64,000 nucleotides of DNA from Pullulanibacillus camelliae. Its GTDB lineage: Bacteria; Bacillota; Bacilli; Bacillales; Sporolactobacillaceae. The DNA lies in contig NZ_BMIR01000014.1 of NCBI RefSeq assembly GCF_014642655.1, forward strand, positions 31,692 to 95,691. The letters are read 5' to 3'. A program made the translations under genes and the position numbers. The notes under the pieces are model-generated. The model saw only the letters and a list, made by a program, of their open reading frames with translations. It searched no databases and was not told the origin of the DNA. Below are positions 31,878 through 45,722 of the stretch, in pieces. The first letter of the stretch is position 1. Every line of letters begins with the position of its first letter.

Positions 31878-33164
31878 TTATTTTGCTTCGATTTTTTCAA
31901 TACCACCCATATATGGTCTTAAGACTTCTGGAATAAGCACACTGCCATCGGCCTGTTGATAATTTTCAAGAATGGCAGCCATTGTCCGTCCCACAGCAAG
32001 CCCTGATCCATTTAACGTATGAACAAACTCAGGCTTTTTCTTGGAATTTGGATCACGGCGGAAACGAATGCTCGCACGTCTTGCTTGATAGTCCTCACAG
32101 TTGCTACAAGAAGAAATTTCGCGAAATGTATCGTAGCTAGGTAGCCATACTTCCAGATCATAAGTCTTTGCCGCAGTAAATCCAAGATCCCCCGTGCACA
32201 GTGTAATCACTCTATAGGAAAGGCCAAGCTTCTTCAGCACATTTTCCGCATGATTGGTTAACTTCTCTAATGTTTCGTAAGAATCCTCTGGCTTAACAAA
32301 GTGAACAAGCTCAACTTTATTAAACTGATGCTGACGAATTAAACCACGCGTATCACGTCCAGCTGAACCCGCCTCAGATCTAAAGTTAGTGCTATAAGCA
32401 CAATAAGCAATTGGCAAGTCACTGTCATCCAAGATTTCCTCACGATGATAATTGGTCACAGGGACTTCAGCTGTAGGGCTCAAAAAATAATCCTCTTCAC
32501 GGATTTTGAAAGCATCCTCTTCAAACTTTGGAAGCTGTCCTGTTCCTGTCATGCTTGTACGATTCACAAGGTAAGGAGGAAGAACCTCTTGATATCCGTG
32601 TTGATCAGCATGTAAATCCATCATAAAGCTGATCAACGCCCGCTCTAATCGGGCGCCTAAGCCTTTATAAAATACAAATCGGCTTCCTGTTACCTTTGCT
32701 GCTCTTTCAAAATCAAGAATACCCAAAGCTGTTCCAATCTCCCAGTGTGGCTTCGGCTCAAAGGTAAAGGTAGGACGCTCTCCGACTTGGCGTATTTCTA
32801 CATTTTCATCCTCATCTTTTCCAACGGGAACACTCTCATGAGGCAGATTAGGAACAGAAAGCATCAATGTCTCCAACTCTTCTTCAACACTGCGAAGCGA
32901 TTCATCAAGTGCTTTGATTTTATCGCCAACCTCACGCATTTCCTTAATAATTGCATCGGCATTTTCTTTATTCTTCTTTTTCTGCGCTATTTCCTGGGAA
33001 ACTTCATTGCGCCGAGCCTTTAATGTTTCTGTTTCTTGAATGAGTTGCCGACGTTTTTCATCAATCTCCGGAAAGCGATCTAAAACACTGAGATCACCAC
33101 CTCGTGTGCTGAGTCTTCCCTTCATTTCCTCATAATTGTCACGCAATGTTCTAACATCTAACAT
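31878..33164 (-). CDS. serS: Seryl-tRNA synthetase
   Basis: The 428-aa protein has the N-terminal coiled-coil arm (residues 30-100, Lys/Glu-rich) that grips tRNA-Ser, then the class II core with motif 2 ([20 protein letters not shown], about 262-281) and motif 3 ([20 protein letters not shown], about 380-399). It charges serine onto tRNA-Ser. AGGG lies ahead of the start. A serine T-box controls it from 33383-33625, and a dispersed repeat is inside the leader. Confidence 0.97.
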   Translation of the reverse strand: MLDVRTLRDNYEEMKGRLSTRGGDLSVLDRFPEIDEKRRQLIQETETLKARRNEVSQEIAQKKKNKENADAIIKEMREVGDKIKALDESLRSVEEELETLMLSVPNLPHESVPVGKDEDENVEIRQVGERPTFTFEPKPHWEIGTALGILDFERAAKVTGSRFVFYKGLGARLERALISFMMDLHADQHGYQEVLPPYLVNRTSMTGTGQLPKFEEDAFKIREEDYFLSPTAEVPVTNYHREEILDDSDLPIAYCAYSTNFRSEAGSAGRDTRGLIRQHQFNKVELVHFVKPEDSYETLEKLTNHAENVLKKLGLSYRVITLCTGDLGFTAAKTYDLEVWLPSYDTFREISSCSNCEDYQARRASIRFRRDPNSKKKPEFVHTLNGSGLAVGRTMAAILENYQQADGSVLIPEVLRPYMGGIEKIEAK

Positions 33165-33233
33165 CTTAAACCCTCCATAATTGTAATTCTCTCAGGGGGG
33201 AAGCGGCCTTTTTTACTTTAGCAAACCCATTTA

Positions 33234-33382
33234 GAAAACTTAGCTTGCACCACTTCGCTGGTACTCCTGATGTGATTTTTGCAAATCACACACTTAGGTT
33301 GTCGCCAAGCTTTAATGGCGAAAGTCAAAGTTACACTTGTACTCTCTTCCTTTATGAGCGTCAGCGAAATTCTGATAGTACA
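33234..33382. repeat. Dispersed repeat family A, copy 2 (inside the serS leader)
   Basis: This copy is related to 29553-29660 and carries an extra internal stretch of about 45 bp containing GTGATTTTTGCAAATCAC. It lies between the T-box terminator and serS start, so it should be transcribed in the serS message. Confidence 0.75.
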
Positions 33383-33625
33383 AAAAAGGCCCTCATCCCA
33401 TAATGAAAGGGACGAGAGCACCCGCGTTGCCACCCTGATTATTTATCACGTCAATGATAAATCACTTTAGAAAGATAACGGTTTTACCGAAAATACCTAC
33501 TGAGTCTAGCCGTTCAGTACTTTTCTCAGGGATGGATTCATAGTCTGTTTTGGGCGGTTTGCAGCATCCACCGCCTCTCTGAGCAAAACAACGCACTATT
33601 ACTAATTCCCTTCATCGATGTAAAT
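33383..33625 (-). promoter_or_regulatory. T-box riboswitch of serS
   Basis: The minus strand shows the T-box sequence AGGGTGGCAACGCGG (33436-33422) and a terminator CTCTCGTCCC/GGGATGAGGG with TTTTTT at 33417-33383. A stem-I candidate lies upstream with TCC (33536-33534, within GAATCCATCCC) as the likely serine specifier. Uncharged tRNA-Ser would prevent termination. Confidence 0.9.
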
Positions 33626-33693
33626 GATATGTGTTGAAAAATAATGTAACGCATCTAGCCATAAAAAGCAAGTCTATTTTGTAAAAGTTACTG

Positions 33694-34299
33694 CTAAGCC
33701 TTAGCTACTGACTGTTTTTCTTTATAGTCTTTCACCATCTCGTAAAAATATTGATGCATCCGATAATCCTCAGTAAGCTCTGGATGAAAAGCACAGGTTA
33801 AGAACGGCCCTTGGCGTGCCGCTACAATCTTATCGGCATAGGTTGCTAAAACCTCAACTTCAGGACCCACACTAAGAATGTAAGGAGCGCGAATAAAGAC
33901 ACCGATAAAATCCTCTGCTTCAGTCACATGCTGAATGGCTAGCTCAGCTTCAAAGCTCGCCACTTGTCTTCCAAAGGCGTTGCGACGAACATCAATATCC
34001 ATCAACCCTAAGTGCGGCCCTTTTTGGCCCTCAATATGCTGGGCCATAAGAATTAAGCCTGCACAGGTGCCGAATACGGGATGCTGCTGTGCAAAAGCTT
34101 TTACAGGTTCGAAGAGTTCATATTTATCAAGGAGTCGGCGCATAGTGGTGCTCTCTCCGCCCGGAAGCACCAAACCATCCAATCCCTCTAAATGCTCCAC
34201 TGTCTTAACAACAGTCACTTCTGCCCCTGTCTTTTCCAATGCCCAAATATGCTCACGAATCGCCCCTTGTAGTCCTAAAACACCTATCTTAATACGCAT
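33694..34299 (-). CDS. pdxT: Pyridoxal 5'-phosphate synthase glutaminase subunit
   Basis: The 201-aa class I glutaminase has GVLGLQGA at the N-terminus, [12 protein letters not shown], the catalytic Cys in [10 protein letters not shown] and the His-Glu pair in [11 protein letters not shown]. It supplies ammonia to PdxS in the deoxyxylulose-independent PLP pathway. It follows pdxS by 45 bp in the same operon, as in B. subtilis (yaaE). The full length agrees. Confidence 0.96.
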   Translation of the reverse strand: MRIKIGVLGLQGAIREHIWALEKTGAEVTVVKTVEHLEGLDGLVLPGGESTTMRRLLDKYELFEPVKAFAQQHPVFGTCAGLILMAQHIEGQKGPHLGLMDIDVRRNAFGRQVASFEAELAIQHVTEAEDFIGVFIRAPYILSVGPEVEVLATYADKIVAARQGPFLTCAFHPELTEDYRMHQYFYEMVKDYKEKQSVAKA

Positions 34300-34344
34300 C
34301 GCTTCACCAATCCCTAAAAGAAGTTAAATTGACTTGTATAGCTT

Positions 34345-35229
34345 TCACTGGCTGCGATCTTGCATGCGTTGTGAAGCATCAAGCGTAGAGATTTCGATTC
34401 CCTTCATCGCTGTACCAAGATCCTTAGAAAGCTCAGCAATTAAAGCATAATCCTGATAATGCGTCGTAGCTTCGACAATTGCTTTGGCAAATTTAGATGG
34501 ATTGTCCGATTTAAAAATACCCGAGCCAACAAATACACCATCAGCTCCTAATTCCATCATCAAAGCAGCATCAGCTGGTGTTGCGACACCACCGGCAGCG
34601 AAATTAACAACAGGCAAACGGCCTTCTTTTTTAATTTGCAGTAAAATTTCATAGGGGGCGCCATGTTCCTTTGCTTCAGTCATTAATTCATCTTCTGACA
34701 TGCTTGTAATCTTTCTGATCTGTGATTGAACAAGGCGAAGATGGCTTACTGCCTCAACAATATTCCCTGTACCTGGCTCACCTTTTGTCCGAAGCATAGA
34801 AGCTCCTTCCCCAATACGCCGTGCCGCTTCCCCAATATTCCGACACCCACATACAAATGGCACAGTAAAGGATTTTTTATCTAGGTGAAAGCGTTCATCC
34901 GCTGGTGTAAGCACTTCACTCTCATCAATATAATCCACACCCATAGCCTCTAGCACACGTGCTTCAACAATATGACCAATACGTGCTTTAGCCATGACTG
35001 GAATAGATACAGCATTCATAACCTCTTCAACGATTCTTGGATCCGCCATTCTGGCAACGCCACCAGCTGCTCTAATATCAGAGGGCACTCTTTCCAATGC
35101 CATGACCGCAACGGCCCCAGCATCCTCAGCTATCTTAGCCTGTTCAGCGTTCACCACGTCCATGATGACGCCACCCTTTTGCATTTCTGCCATACCACGC
35201 TTGACTCTCTCTGTACCTACTTGTGCCAT
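34345..35229 (-). CDS. pdxS: Pyridoxal 5'-phosphate synthase lyase subunit
   Basis: The 294-aa protein has the PdxS beta-alpha barrel: [20 protein letters not shown], the catalytic Lys in [29 protein letters not shown], and phosphate loop [20 protein letters not shown] with GSGIFKSD. With PdxT it builds PLP from ribose 5-phosphate, glyceraldehyde 3-phosphate and ammonia. AGGAGGAATGA precedes the start. The gene lies between pdxT and dacA as in B. subtilis. Confidence 0.97.
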   Translation of the reverse strand: MAQVGTERVKRGMAEMQKGGVIMDVVNAEQAKIAEDAGAVAVMALERVPSDIRAAGGVARMADPRIVEEVMNAVSIPVMAKARIGHIVEARVLEAMGVDYIDESEVLTPADERFHLDKKSFTVPFVCGCRNIGEAARRIGEGASMLRTKGEPGTGNIVEAVSHLRLVQSQIRKITSMSEDELMTEAKEHGAPYEILLQIKKEGRLPVVNFAAGGVATPADAALMMELGADGVFVGSGIFKSDNPSKFAKAIVEATTHYQDYALIAELSKDLGTAMKGIEISTLDASQRMQDRSQ

Positions 35230-35443
35230 ACTTCATTCCTCCTAGACTTTTCTCTCAGGGTCTATTTAAATGCTATTGTAACTATTTAATTATTTATTGT
35301 ATTAATATTTACAAGTATATAAACAAAACTCTCGAATTGGCAAGCGTTAAATCTATTCATTTACTCACTATTCTACCAAAGAGATGCCCGTTCATTTTAT
35401 GGCCCCTACCCAAAGTGGACTCATGCCAATCTATAGCAAAAAA

Positions 35444-35472
35444 CCTCCCATACTCGGAAGGTTTTTTATTCT
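35444..35472 (-). terminator. Terminator after dacA
   Basis: On the minus strand AACCTTCC pairs with GGGAGGTT around a short loop, followed by TTTTTT, just downstream of the dacA stop. Confidence 0.8.
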
Positions 35473-35475
35473 TTT

Positions 35476-36837
35476 TTAGAACCAGCCTTTAACCATATCT
35501 ATGGCACCAGAAAAAATGCCTGAAATAAAGTGACCAATTGCCCGCATCATGAGCACAAAGCCATTGGATTTATCGACTTGACCTTGTGTGACAACATCGA
35601 CTTTAGGCGGATTATTAATATACCCATAGTCCTGTCCCTTACTTTCAATAGTCACGTAGCCTACTTTTTCGCCTTTCTTCACAGGCGCTTCAAGCTTGCC
35701 ATCTTTATTTAATAAAGACTTGTTCAAATGCAAGACGGCTTTATAATTTTTCTCATTGCCCTCTGCAACAGGAAGTGTGATGCCATCTTTCACAGCGATT
35801 TTCACATGATCTTCTTTCCCTTTCGTTACAGGGAGCGTGGTATGGCCTTTAAAGGTTTGTCCAGATTTAACGATCTGTTTATCAGCAACTTGTTGGAACC
35901 CGTAATCATAGAGTTTTTTCGTTTGTAAGAAACGATCCCCTTCAGATTTTGTTCCCATAACAACTGAAATGAAACGTTTATCTCCTCTTTGAACTGAACC
36001 CGTGAAGCAATAGCCTGCTAAAGAAGTAAAGCCGGTCTTAAGACCATCTACACCTTCATACTTATAATCACGCATATTGTCACCAAAGCCTGTTAGCATC
36101 CAGTTAGTGTTAACCATATGGTCGACTTCTCCAGGCCCCGCTTGGAAATCCTTTTCAGTCGTGCTGGCCACCTTTAAAACCTTCTGCGTCAGATCTTTAG
36201 GAAAATCATTCATGATGTGATAAGCCAGCATCGCAAGGTCTCTAGGCGTTAATAAATCTGTCGCATTATCATCACCCTGTGCCTTATATTTACCAAGATC
36301 AACGTTATCAAGACCAGAGGCGTTAATATAAACGGTATCTTTCATACCGAGCTTCTTAGCTGTCTGATTCATTTGATCGACAAAATTGGACTCATTCCCA
36401 TTTCCCAATAGTTCGGCAAACGCTACAGCTGCTGCATTCGACGACGGGATTAACAAAGCATCGAACATTGACTCAACGCTGTACTTGTAGTCCTTTCTTA
36501 AGGAGAAGCCAGAAAACGTACTATTACGTGAGAGCTCAAAAACTTTTTGATCTACTGGAACCGTGGTTGTCCACTTGATTTTCCCATCAGCCAAGGCTTT
36601 CATAATTAAGTATTCGGTCATTAACTTTGTCATACTTGCTGGCGGAAGCTTTTCATCTATGTTTTTTGCATAAAGGATTTTTCCTGTATTTGCATCAACG
36701 AGAATAGCTGCCTTTGCTTGAATGCTTGGCCCATTTGTTGCGGCAGCAGCCGAACGAGGGTGAAATAAAGTTGCGATTATCAATAGAGAAACAATTGATA
36801 ATACGATTGACTGTCGAACAAATCTACTAACGTACAC
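35476..36837 (-). CDS. dacA: D-alanyl-D-alanine carboxypeptidase (PBP5)
   Basis: The 453-aa protein has an N-terminal signal (hydrophobic to about residue 32, AAAATN). The penicillin-binding core has SxxK (PPASMTKLMTE), SxN (PSSNAAAV) and KTG (DGLKTGFTSLAG). A C-terminal beta domain and an amphipathic anchor helix (SGIFSGAIDMVKGWF) follow. It trims pentapeptides of peptidoglycan. The order guaB-dacA-pdxS is conserved with B. subtilis. All catalytic motifs are intact. Confidence 0.96.
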   Translation of the reverse strand: MYVSRFVRQSIVLSIVSLLIIATLFHPRSAAAATNGPSIQAKAAILVDANTGKILYAKNIDEKLPPASMTKLMTEYLIMKALADGKIKWTTTVPVDQKVFELSRNSTFSGFSLRKDYKYSVESMFDALLIPSSNAAAVAFAELLGNGNESNFVDQMNQTAKKLGMKDTVYINASGLDNVDLGKYKAQGDDNATDLLTPRDLAMLAYHIMNDFPKDLTQKVLKVASTTEKDFQAGPGEVDHMVNTNWMLTGFGDNMRDYKYEGVDGLKTGFTSLAGYCFTGSVQRGDKRFISVVMGTKSEGDRFLQTKKLYDYGFQQVADKQIVKSGQTFKGHTTLPVTKGKEDHVKIAVKDGITLPVAEGNEKNYKAVLHLNKSLLNKDGKLEAPVKKGEKVGYVTIESKGQDYGYINNPPKVDVVTQGQVDKSNGFVLMMRAIGHFISGIFSGAIDMVKGWF

Positions 36838-36938
36838 GAATGTTACACCTCCGAATTTAATACCATCGCTATTTTAACATAGAAAAGTTAGGGGGGAAAC
36901 ATAGATCTTAATGGGTGTTGCGACAAAACGTTGACATA

Positions 36939-36970
36939 AAAATAAGCGGTGAAAAAAGCAATCACCGCTT
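36939..36970 (-). terminator. Terminator after guaB
   Basis: AAGCGGTGA pairs with TCACCGCTT, followed by ATTTTTA, on the minus strand. Confidence 0.85.
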
Positions 36971-37003
36971 AAAACACCCGCAAATTATCCTTAAAGTGAT
37001 CGG

Positions 37004-38482
<1,479 letters not shown>

Positions 38483-38602
38483 TTATTAGAAGGCATGAAT
38501 CATTCATTCCCGGAAAAATATTATTGATAGCTTATCAATCGCTTATATAACTGTCAAGATAACACCTAATTGTTCTATTTTTCAAAACACTAGGAGGGTA
38601 TC

Positions 38603-39559
38603 ATGAAGCAATCTAACACTGTTTGGTCTCACTATTTCCCCTTTAAATCCGTCACCTATACCCAACAGTATTTACGATCGAAATATGAGAAACGCGGCGT
38701 GAAGGAACCTCTTTCTTTTAGCTATAAAAACGGCTATCCATTTTGTTATTATATTGAGCATGGCAGAAAATTTTATGAGCAGGCATTAAGCGCCCCCTAT
38801 GAACTTAAACCGATTCTCTTATTTTATGGCGCCATTCAGCTTCTCAAAGCCACTCTATTAATTGTGGATGAAAGATATCCTCAAAATAGTGAGGTCCTAG
38901 CCCATGGTCTTTCCTCACGCAAGCGAAAAAGTCAGCATTATGAATTCTCTCAAGACACGGTCCTCATCCAAAAACGTGGCCTGTTTTCATATGTTGCTCA
39001 CCATCTCTTCCAGTTGTCGTCACTTGAAGGGCAGAAATTTAAAATGATGGAGCTTCTTGTACGCCTCCCCGACTTAAGACAATTGCTCGATCAACTTTAT
39101 CAAACGACCATTGGCTATCCTATATTAGAAATAGCCCCAGGCATATACGGGGCTTCTGAACGCTTACTGGATGATCTTCATATGACAGCTTCTCGCTATT
39201 TTCAATTTTTAAAACATGAAATCAAGCCATTGAGTACCCAAAATGCAAGGGCTGGCACCTTAACCTTCCAGTTAAATAAAGACGATCTTTCAGAATTAAC
39301 GTTCACACTCATAGACAGTAATAATACCTATTATTTACCTAGTATAAAAAAGAGCTATGAACCTCTCCCTGAAATCCTTGTCCATTTAATGCTCTTATAT
39401 AATTTAAGCATGATTGCTCGATATGAAACAGAATGGTGGAGTGAGCTGCACTTGCACCAAACATCCAATGATCTCCCAGTTATTCATGCCTTTTTAGATC
39501 TCACACAAAGAAAATTTCCTTATAGGGTGGCACGCCTACTCTCTGATCCTATACTATAA
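38603..39559 (+). CDS. yaaC: YaaC-like protein
   Basis: The 318-aa product has the YaaC pattern: an N-terminal AQQYLRSKYEKRGV-like segment, SYKNGYPFCYYIEHGRKFYE, LKPILLFYGAIQLLKATLL and HGLSSRKRKSQHYEFSQD. YaaC family members are cytosolic and of unknown function, found next to guaB in Bacillales. The gene is opposite in orientation to guaB, as in B. subtilis, and its stop overlaps that of the HD-GYP gene tail to tail. Confidence 0.85.
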   Translation: MKQSNTVWSHYFPFKSVTYTQQYLRSKYEKRGVKEPLSFSYKNGYPFCYYIEHGRKFYEQALSAPYELKPILLFYGAIQLLKATLLIVDERYPQNSEVLAHGLSSRKRKSQHYEFSQDTVLIQKRGLFSYVAHHLFQLSSLEGQKFKMMELLVRLPDLRQLLDQLYQTTIGYPILEIAPGIYGASERLLDDLHMTASRYFQFLKHEIKPLSTQNARAGTLTFQLNKDDLSELTFTLIDSNNTYYLPSIKKSYEPLPEILVHLMLLYNLSMIARYETEWWSELHLHQTSNDLPVIHAFLDLTQRKFPYRVARLLSDPIL

Positions 39560-40627
39560 AACTTTCTCGATATAAAGCGGCGGATGATCTTTAAGAGACA
39601 GAGGCTGATTATTTTCCATTCGTAAAATAGGACGCGTTGGGAGCGCCGGATCAATAAAAACAATTTCGCCTATTCCACCATTGCTTAAGACCACTTTCAT
39701 ACCGATAGCGATATGAACGGCTGTTTCCAAAAGGCTATTAACGACCCTTAGATCAAATTTATTAAATTGGTCTGCCTTGATAACCTCTATTACTTTAAAA
39801 ATCAATTGTTTTGGTCGATAAGGCCGCTCAGTCATCATGGCCTGAAAGGTATCAGCAACAGCAATGATTTTACTGTAGGGATGTGTTTGTGCTCCCTTAA
39901 TGCCTAAGGGATAGCCACTTCCGTCCTCTCTTTCATGATGCTGTAAGACACCGAGCAGGACGCCTTCTTTCAGACGCGGCTCCACCTTCAATAATTGATA
40001 GCTATAGATAGGGTGCTGCCTTAGTCGTTTCACATCCTGATCAGATAATGACTGTGTGCTGTGTAAAAGCTGTGGGGGAAGTTTGGTCATACCAATATCT
40101 GCCAAAAGCCCTGCCAATCCGATATCAGCCGTTTCTTTATTATTAAACTTGAGCTGTTTGGCTAACAGAGCGGCTAAAAGCCCTACAGCTACAGCATGAT
40201 GAAAATAATACTCATCTACTCGACTATAATGGTGTAAATTAAGAATCAATTGTGGCTCACGGATAAACCGAGCCACTAAAGGATCAAAAATCCGGCGCAT
40301 TTCAAAATATTGAAAGGCTTGACCATTCTGAATGGCCGAGAACTGCTTTTTATACCCTTTGACAGCCTTGTGATAAGCCATGATGAGAGCAGACATTTCT
40401 TTTTCATCTTCCTCACCTGATTCCTCTTTTGCTGCCTGGACTTCAAATGGTGTGCCGTCAGCTAAAAGCCTATCAACGTCCACCTCTTGAATATTAAAAG
40501 CTTTAAGAACATCAAGATGTATTTCTGACAAAACGGTTTGCTTGGGAATAATAGGATGTGTTGTTTTAGAGAAGATATCTGTTATTAAAATGCAACCTTT
40601 TTTTAGCTCCTTCGTACTGACCTTCAT
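39554..40627 (-). CDS. HD-GYP domain protein with altered HD dyad
   Basis: The 357-aa product has an HD-GYP domain (about residues 150-310): the first His in HHAVAVGLLAALLA, the HHEREDGSGYPLG motif and ADTFQAMMTERPYRP. The HD dyad itself reads LLADIGMTKLP, Ala in place of the expected His. HD-GYP proteins are c-di-GMP phosphodiesterases. Whether this one remains active is open. ATG at 40627 is chosen for its ribosome site (GGGCAGGG); an upstream ATG adds 19 residues. It lies between yaaC and gyrA, where B. subtilis has an rRNA operon. Confidence 0.85.
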   Translation of the reverse strand: MKVSTKELKKGCILITDIFSKTTHPIIPKQTVLSEIHLDVLKAFNIQEVDVDRLLADGTPFEVQAAKEESGEEDEKEMSALIMAYHKAVKGYKKQFSAIQNGQAFQYFEMRRIFDPLVARFIREPQLILNLHHYSRVDEYYFHHAVAVGLLAALLAKQLKFNNKETADIGLAGLLADIGMTKLPPQLLHSTQSLSDQDVKRLRQHPIYSYQLLKVEPRLKEGVLLGVLQHHEREDGSGYPLGIKGAQTHPYSKIIAVADTFQAMMTERPYRPKQLIFKVIEVIKADQFNKFDLRVVNSLLETAVHIAIGMKVVLSNGGIGEIVFIDPALPTRPILRMENNQPLSLKDHPPLYIEKVL

Positions 40628-40776
40628 GCCCTGCCCATCTCCCTTGAAGAATTCTGTATATAACTTAGGAAACGCCAAAAACATCTGGTACGTTTTAAAG
40701 ACTACAAGCAGCTTAAGCCTAGGTTTATTATGTGGGACACTTAATTATCAGAAATACGATCGACAAACATTCATTT

Positions 40777-40814
40777 TAAAAAAGAGGGAACCAAGTGAGC
40801 TCTCTTGATTCCCT
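40777..40814 (-). terminator. Terminator after gyrA
   Basis: On the minus strand GGGAATCAAG pairs with CTTGGTTCCC, followed by TCTTTTTTA. Confidence 0.9.
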
Positions 40815-40828
40815 AAACTTCATATGCC

Positions 40829-43318
40829 TTATTCTTCCGTATCTGTATTGTTTTCAGAGTGCTCTTCTTCAGTCACTTCCTGAGGATTTTCGTCATCCTC
40901 TTGAATGCGAGCAACCGTTGCTACACTATCTCCGTCGGAGATCTTAATAAGTTTAACACCCATGGTATTTCTTCCTAATTGTGAAATACCCGAAACAGCG
41001 GTTCGGATGACAATTCCACTGGTCGTAATGATCATCAAGTCCTCATTGTTTTTGACCATTCTAAGGGAAACCATATCACCTGTTTTATCCGTAATATTAC
41101 AGGTTTTGATCCCTTTACCACCACGCGTCTGCAAGCGGTATTCATCGACAGAGGTTCGCTTACCATAGCCCTTTTCAGTGACAATGAGGACTTCCTCATC
41201 CTCTTCAATGATCCCTACACCTACAACATGATCATTTTCGGCTAACGTTATGGCCTTCACACCAGCGGCTGTCCGCCCCATCGTTCTTACATCCTCTTCT
41301 TTAAAACGAATGGAGAGACCCTTTTTAGTGCCGACAAAAACCTCTTTCTCACCGTTCGTCAAGCGAACGGAAATGAGTTCGTCTTCCTCTCGCAAGCTCA
41401 AGGCAATTAAGCCGCCCTTGCGAATGTTGGAGAAAGCAGATAATGTGGAGCGCTTAGCAATACCCTTTTTGGTCACAAAGAATAAGTAAGAATCATCCAC
41501 AAATTCCTCGATAGGGAATACTGTCGTAATATACTCATCCTTTTCAATCTGAATCAGATTAATGATCGGGATGCCCTTTGCAGTTCTACCCAAATCAGGA
41601 ATTTCATACCCTTTAAGTCGGTATACCTTCCCTTTATTTGTGAAAAAGAGAATGTAATGATGGGTATTGGTCGGAAATAGCTGTTCAACAAAATCATTTT
41701 CATTGGTTCCCATTCCCTGTATCCCCCGACCACCACGATTTTGGCTCTTATACGTATCAATCGGCATGCGTTTGATATAGCCGTTATGGGTGAGCGTAAT
41801 AACAATATTTTCTCTTGGGATGAGATCTTCGTCTTCAATCATGTCAAACCCAACAGTGATCTCTGTACGACGCTCGTCATTATATTTTTCTTTGATCTCT
41901 GTCAATTCTTCACGAATGATGTCCAATAGTTTTTCTTCATCTGCAAGGATTGCTTTAAGCTCCGCAATGAGGGCTACAAGCTCTTTATATTCATTTTCAA
42001 TCTTATCCCTTTCCAAGCCTGTTAGACGCTGCAAACGCATGTCTAAAATCGCCTGAGCTTGTTCATGAGATAAGTTGAATTGCTCCATAAGACCCGCACG
42101 GGCAATATCCGTGGTCGCTGAACTTCTGATGAGACTAATAATTTCATCAATATGATCTAGAGCAATGCGCAGTCCTTCTAAAATATGTGCACGCGCCTCT
42201 GCCTTATTCAAATCATATTGCGTTCTTCTTCTAATGACCACTTTTTGGTGATCAAGATAATAAGACAAGCATTCTTTTAAATTCAGCACGCGCGGCTGTC
42301 CGTCAACCAATGCTAGCAGATTGATCCCAAAGCTCGTTTGTAGTGCGGTGTGCTTGTAAAGATTATTTAAAAGCACATTGGCATTCATGTCACGACGTAC
42401 TTCGATGACAATCCGCATCCCATTACGGTCCGATTCGTCACGAAGGTCAGTGATCCCTTCGATTCTTTTATCCCTGACAAGTTCAGCAATCTTCTCAATA
42501 AGCTTCGCCTTATTCACTTGATAAGGGAGTTCAGTAACCAGGATGGTTTCTTTCCCATTGGCCTCTTGTTCGATTTCAACCTTAGCACGTAAAAGAATGG
42601 AGCCTTTCCCTGTATGATAGGCTTTTCTAATCCCTTCTCGTCCTAAGATAAGGCCTGCTGTTGGAAAGTCTGGCCCTGGGATATATTCCATTAAATCATT
42701 GATTTCGAGATCAGGGTCATGACTTAACGCGAGTAAACCATCAATAATTTCTCCAAGCTGATGAGGAGGAATATTAGTGGCCATCCCAACGGCAATACCT
42801 GATGCTCCATTGACTAACAAATTCGGAAAACGTGCAGGTAAAACAGCTGGCTCTTGCTCTGAGCCATCATAATTATCTTTAAAATCAATAGTGTCTTTAC
42901 GAATATCTCGAACGAGTTCCATTGAAATTTTGGACATGCGCGCTTCTGTATAACGCATCGCAGCTGCGGCATCTCCATCAATTGATCCGAAGTTCCCATG
43001 GCCATCTATCAGCTCATAGCGATAACTAAAATCTTGAGCCATTCGCACCATGGTTTCATAGACAGCAGAATCGCCGTGTGGATGGTACTTACCAATCACT
43101 TCCCCTACGATTCTGGCTGATTTCTTGTACGCTTTGTCGGATGTCATTCCCAACTCGTTCATAGCGTGTAAAATACGACGATGAACCGGCTTCAGTCCGT
43201 CACGAACATCCGGAAGTGCCCGACTAACGATAACACTCATCGAATAATCGAGAAAGGATGTCCGCATTTCCTGACTAATGTTGATCGGTATCACACGTGA
43301 TGGTTGATTTTCAGACAT
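40829..43318 (-). CDS. gyrA: DNA gyrase subunit A
   Basis: The 829-aa protein has the breakage-reunion domain with the quinolone-resistance region [17 protein letters not shown] (Ser83-equivalent S, Asp87-equivalent E) and the catalytic Tyr in [10 protein letters not shown]. The GyrA-box [10 protein letters not shown] and six beta-pinwheel repeats fill the C-terminal third. With GyrB it introduces negative supercoils. The acidic C-terminal tail is typical of Bacillales. It is downstream of gyrB, separated by about 160 bp. Confidence 0.98.
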   Translation of the reverse strand: MSENQPSRVIPINISQEMRTSFLDYSMSVIVSRALPDVRDGLKPVHRRILHAMNELGMTSDKAYKKSARIVGEVIGKYHPHGDSAVYETMVRMAQDFSYRYELIDGHGNFGSIDGDAAAAMRYTEARMSKISMELVRDIRKDTIDFKDNYDGSEQEPAVLPARFPNLLVNGASGIAVGMATNIPPHQLGEIIDGLLALSHDPDLEINDLMEYIPGPDFPTAGLILGREGIRKAYHTGKGSILLRAKVEIEQEANGKETILVTELPYQVNKAKLIEKIAELVRDKRIEGITDLRDESDRNGMRIVIEVRRDMNANVLLNNLYKHTALQTSFGINLLALVDGQPRVLNLKECLSYYLDHQKVVIRRRTQYDLNKAEARAHILEGLRIALDHIDEIISLIRSSATTDIARAGLMEQFNLSHEQAQAILDMRLQRLTGLERDKIENEYKELVALIAELKAILADEEKLLDIIREELTEIKEKYNDERRTEITVGFDMIEDEDLIPRENIVITLTHNGYIKRMPIDTYKSQNRGGRGIQGMGTNENDFVEQLFPTNTHHYILFFTNKGKVYRLKGYEIPDLGRTAKGIPIINLIQIEKDEYITTVFPIEEFVDDSYLFFVTKKGIAKRSTLSAFSNIRKGGLIALSLREEDELISVRLTNGEKEVFVGTKKGLSIRFKEEDVRTMGRTAAGVKAITLAENDHVVGVGIIEEDEEVLIVTEKGYGKRTSVDEYRLQTRGGKGIKTCNITDKTGDMVSLRMVKNNEDLMIITTSGIVIRTAVSGISQLGRNTMGVKLIKISDGDSVATVARIQEDDENPQEVTEEEHSENNTDTEE

Positions 43319-43478
43319 GAAAAATCCTCCTACCTTAATGTGCCAATAAAAGCTCTAAACTTTTATCAACAGCAAACAGTCCTATCAAACAGCATAATGC
43401 TGGATGTTTTATCAGGGAAAAGTGTAAATCTTCACTAATCAATCCCTATTTAAAATATAACACTGACTTTCTAAGCAA

Positions 43479-45398
<1,920 letters not shown>

Positions 45399-45458
45399 TT
45401 AATCCACCTTCTTCTTTCCAGGTAATCATTTACAATTGCAGTATTAAGTACACATCTT

Positions 45459-45710
45459 CTATGGAGAATTGATTGCATTTTGGGAGCGTTTCTTTAATGT
45501 CGCCGGTGAAAAGGGTGAATAATAAATGGTGTCATTGGTCAATACAACCGCCTTAGTAACCTGTTCGCCAATGTCCATTAATGTTTTATTGGTAAGTGAT
45601 TTTTCTATGAATTGTTGGTTGTTCACATCATTGCGAAAAAGATCATAATCAAAAATGGCAATCACTTCATCTGTTCGAATAATGGTGTCCTCACCTAAGT
45701 TAATAAACAT
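45459..45710 (-). CDS. remB: Extracellular matrix regulator RemB (YaaB)
   Basis: The 83-aa product begins MFINLGEDTIIRTDEVIAIF, ends with YYSPFSPATLKKRSQ, and matches the YaaB/RemB family in length and position between recF and gyrB. In B. subtilis RemB is linked to matrix gene expression. ATG at 45710 with AGGAGTGGAG upstream is preferred over the one nine bases earlier. It begins just after recF. Confidence 0.9.
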   Translation of the reverse strand: MFINLGEDTIIRTDEVIAIFDYDLFRNDVNNQQFIEKSLTNKTLMDIGEQVTKAVVLTNDTIYYSPFSPATLKKRSQNAINSP

Positions 45711-45722
45711 AGGCTCCACTCC

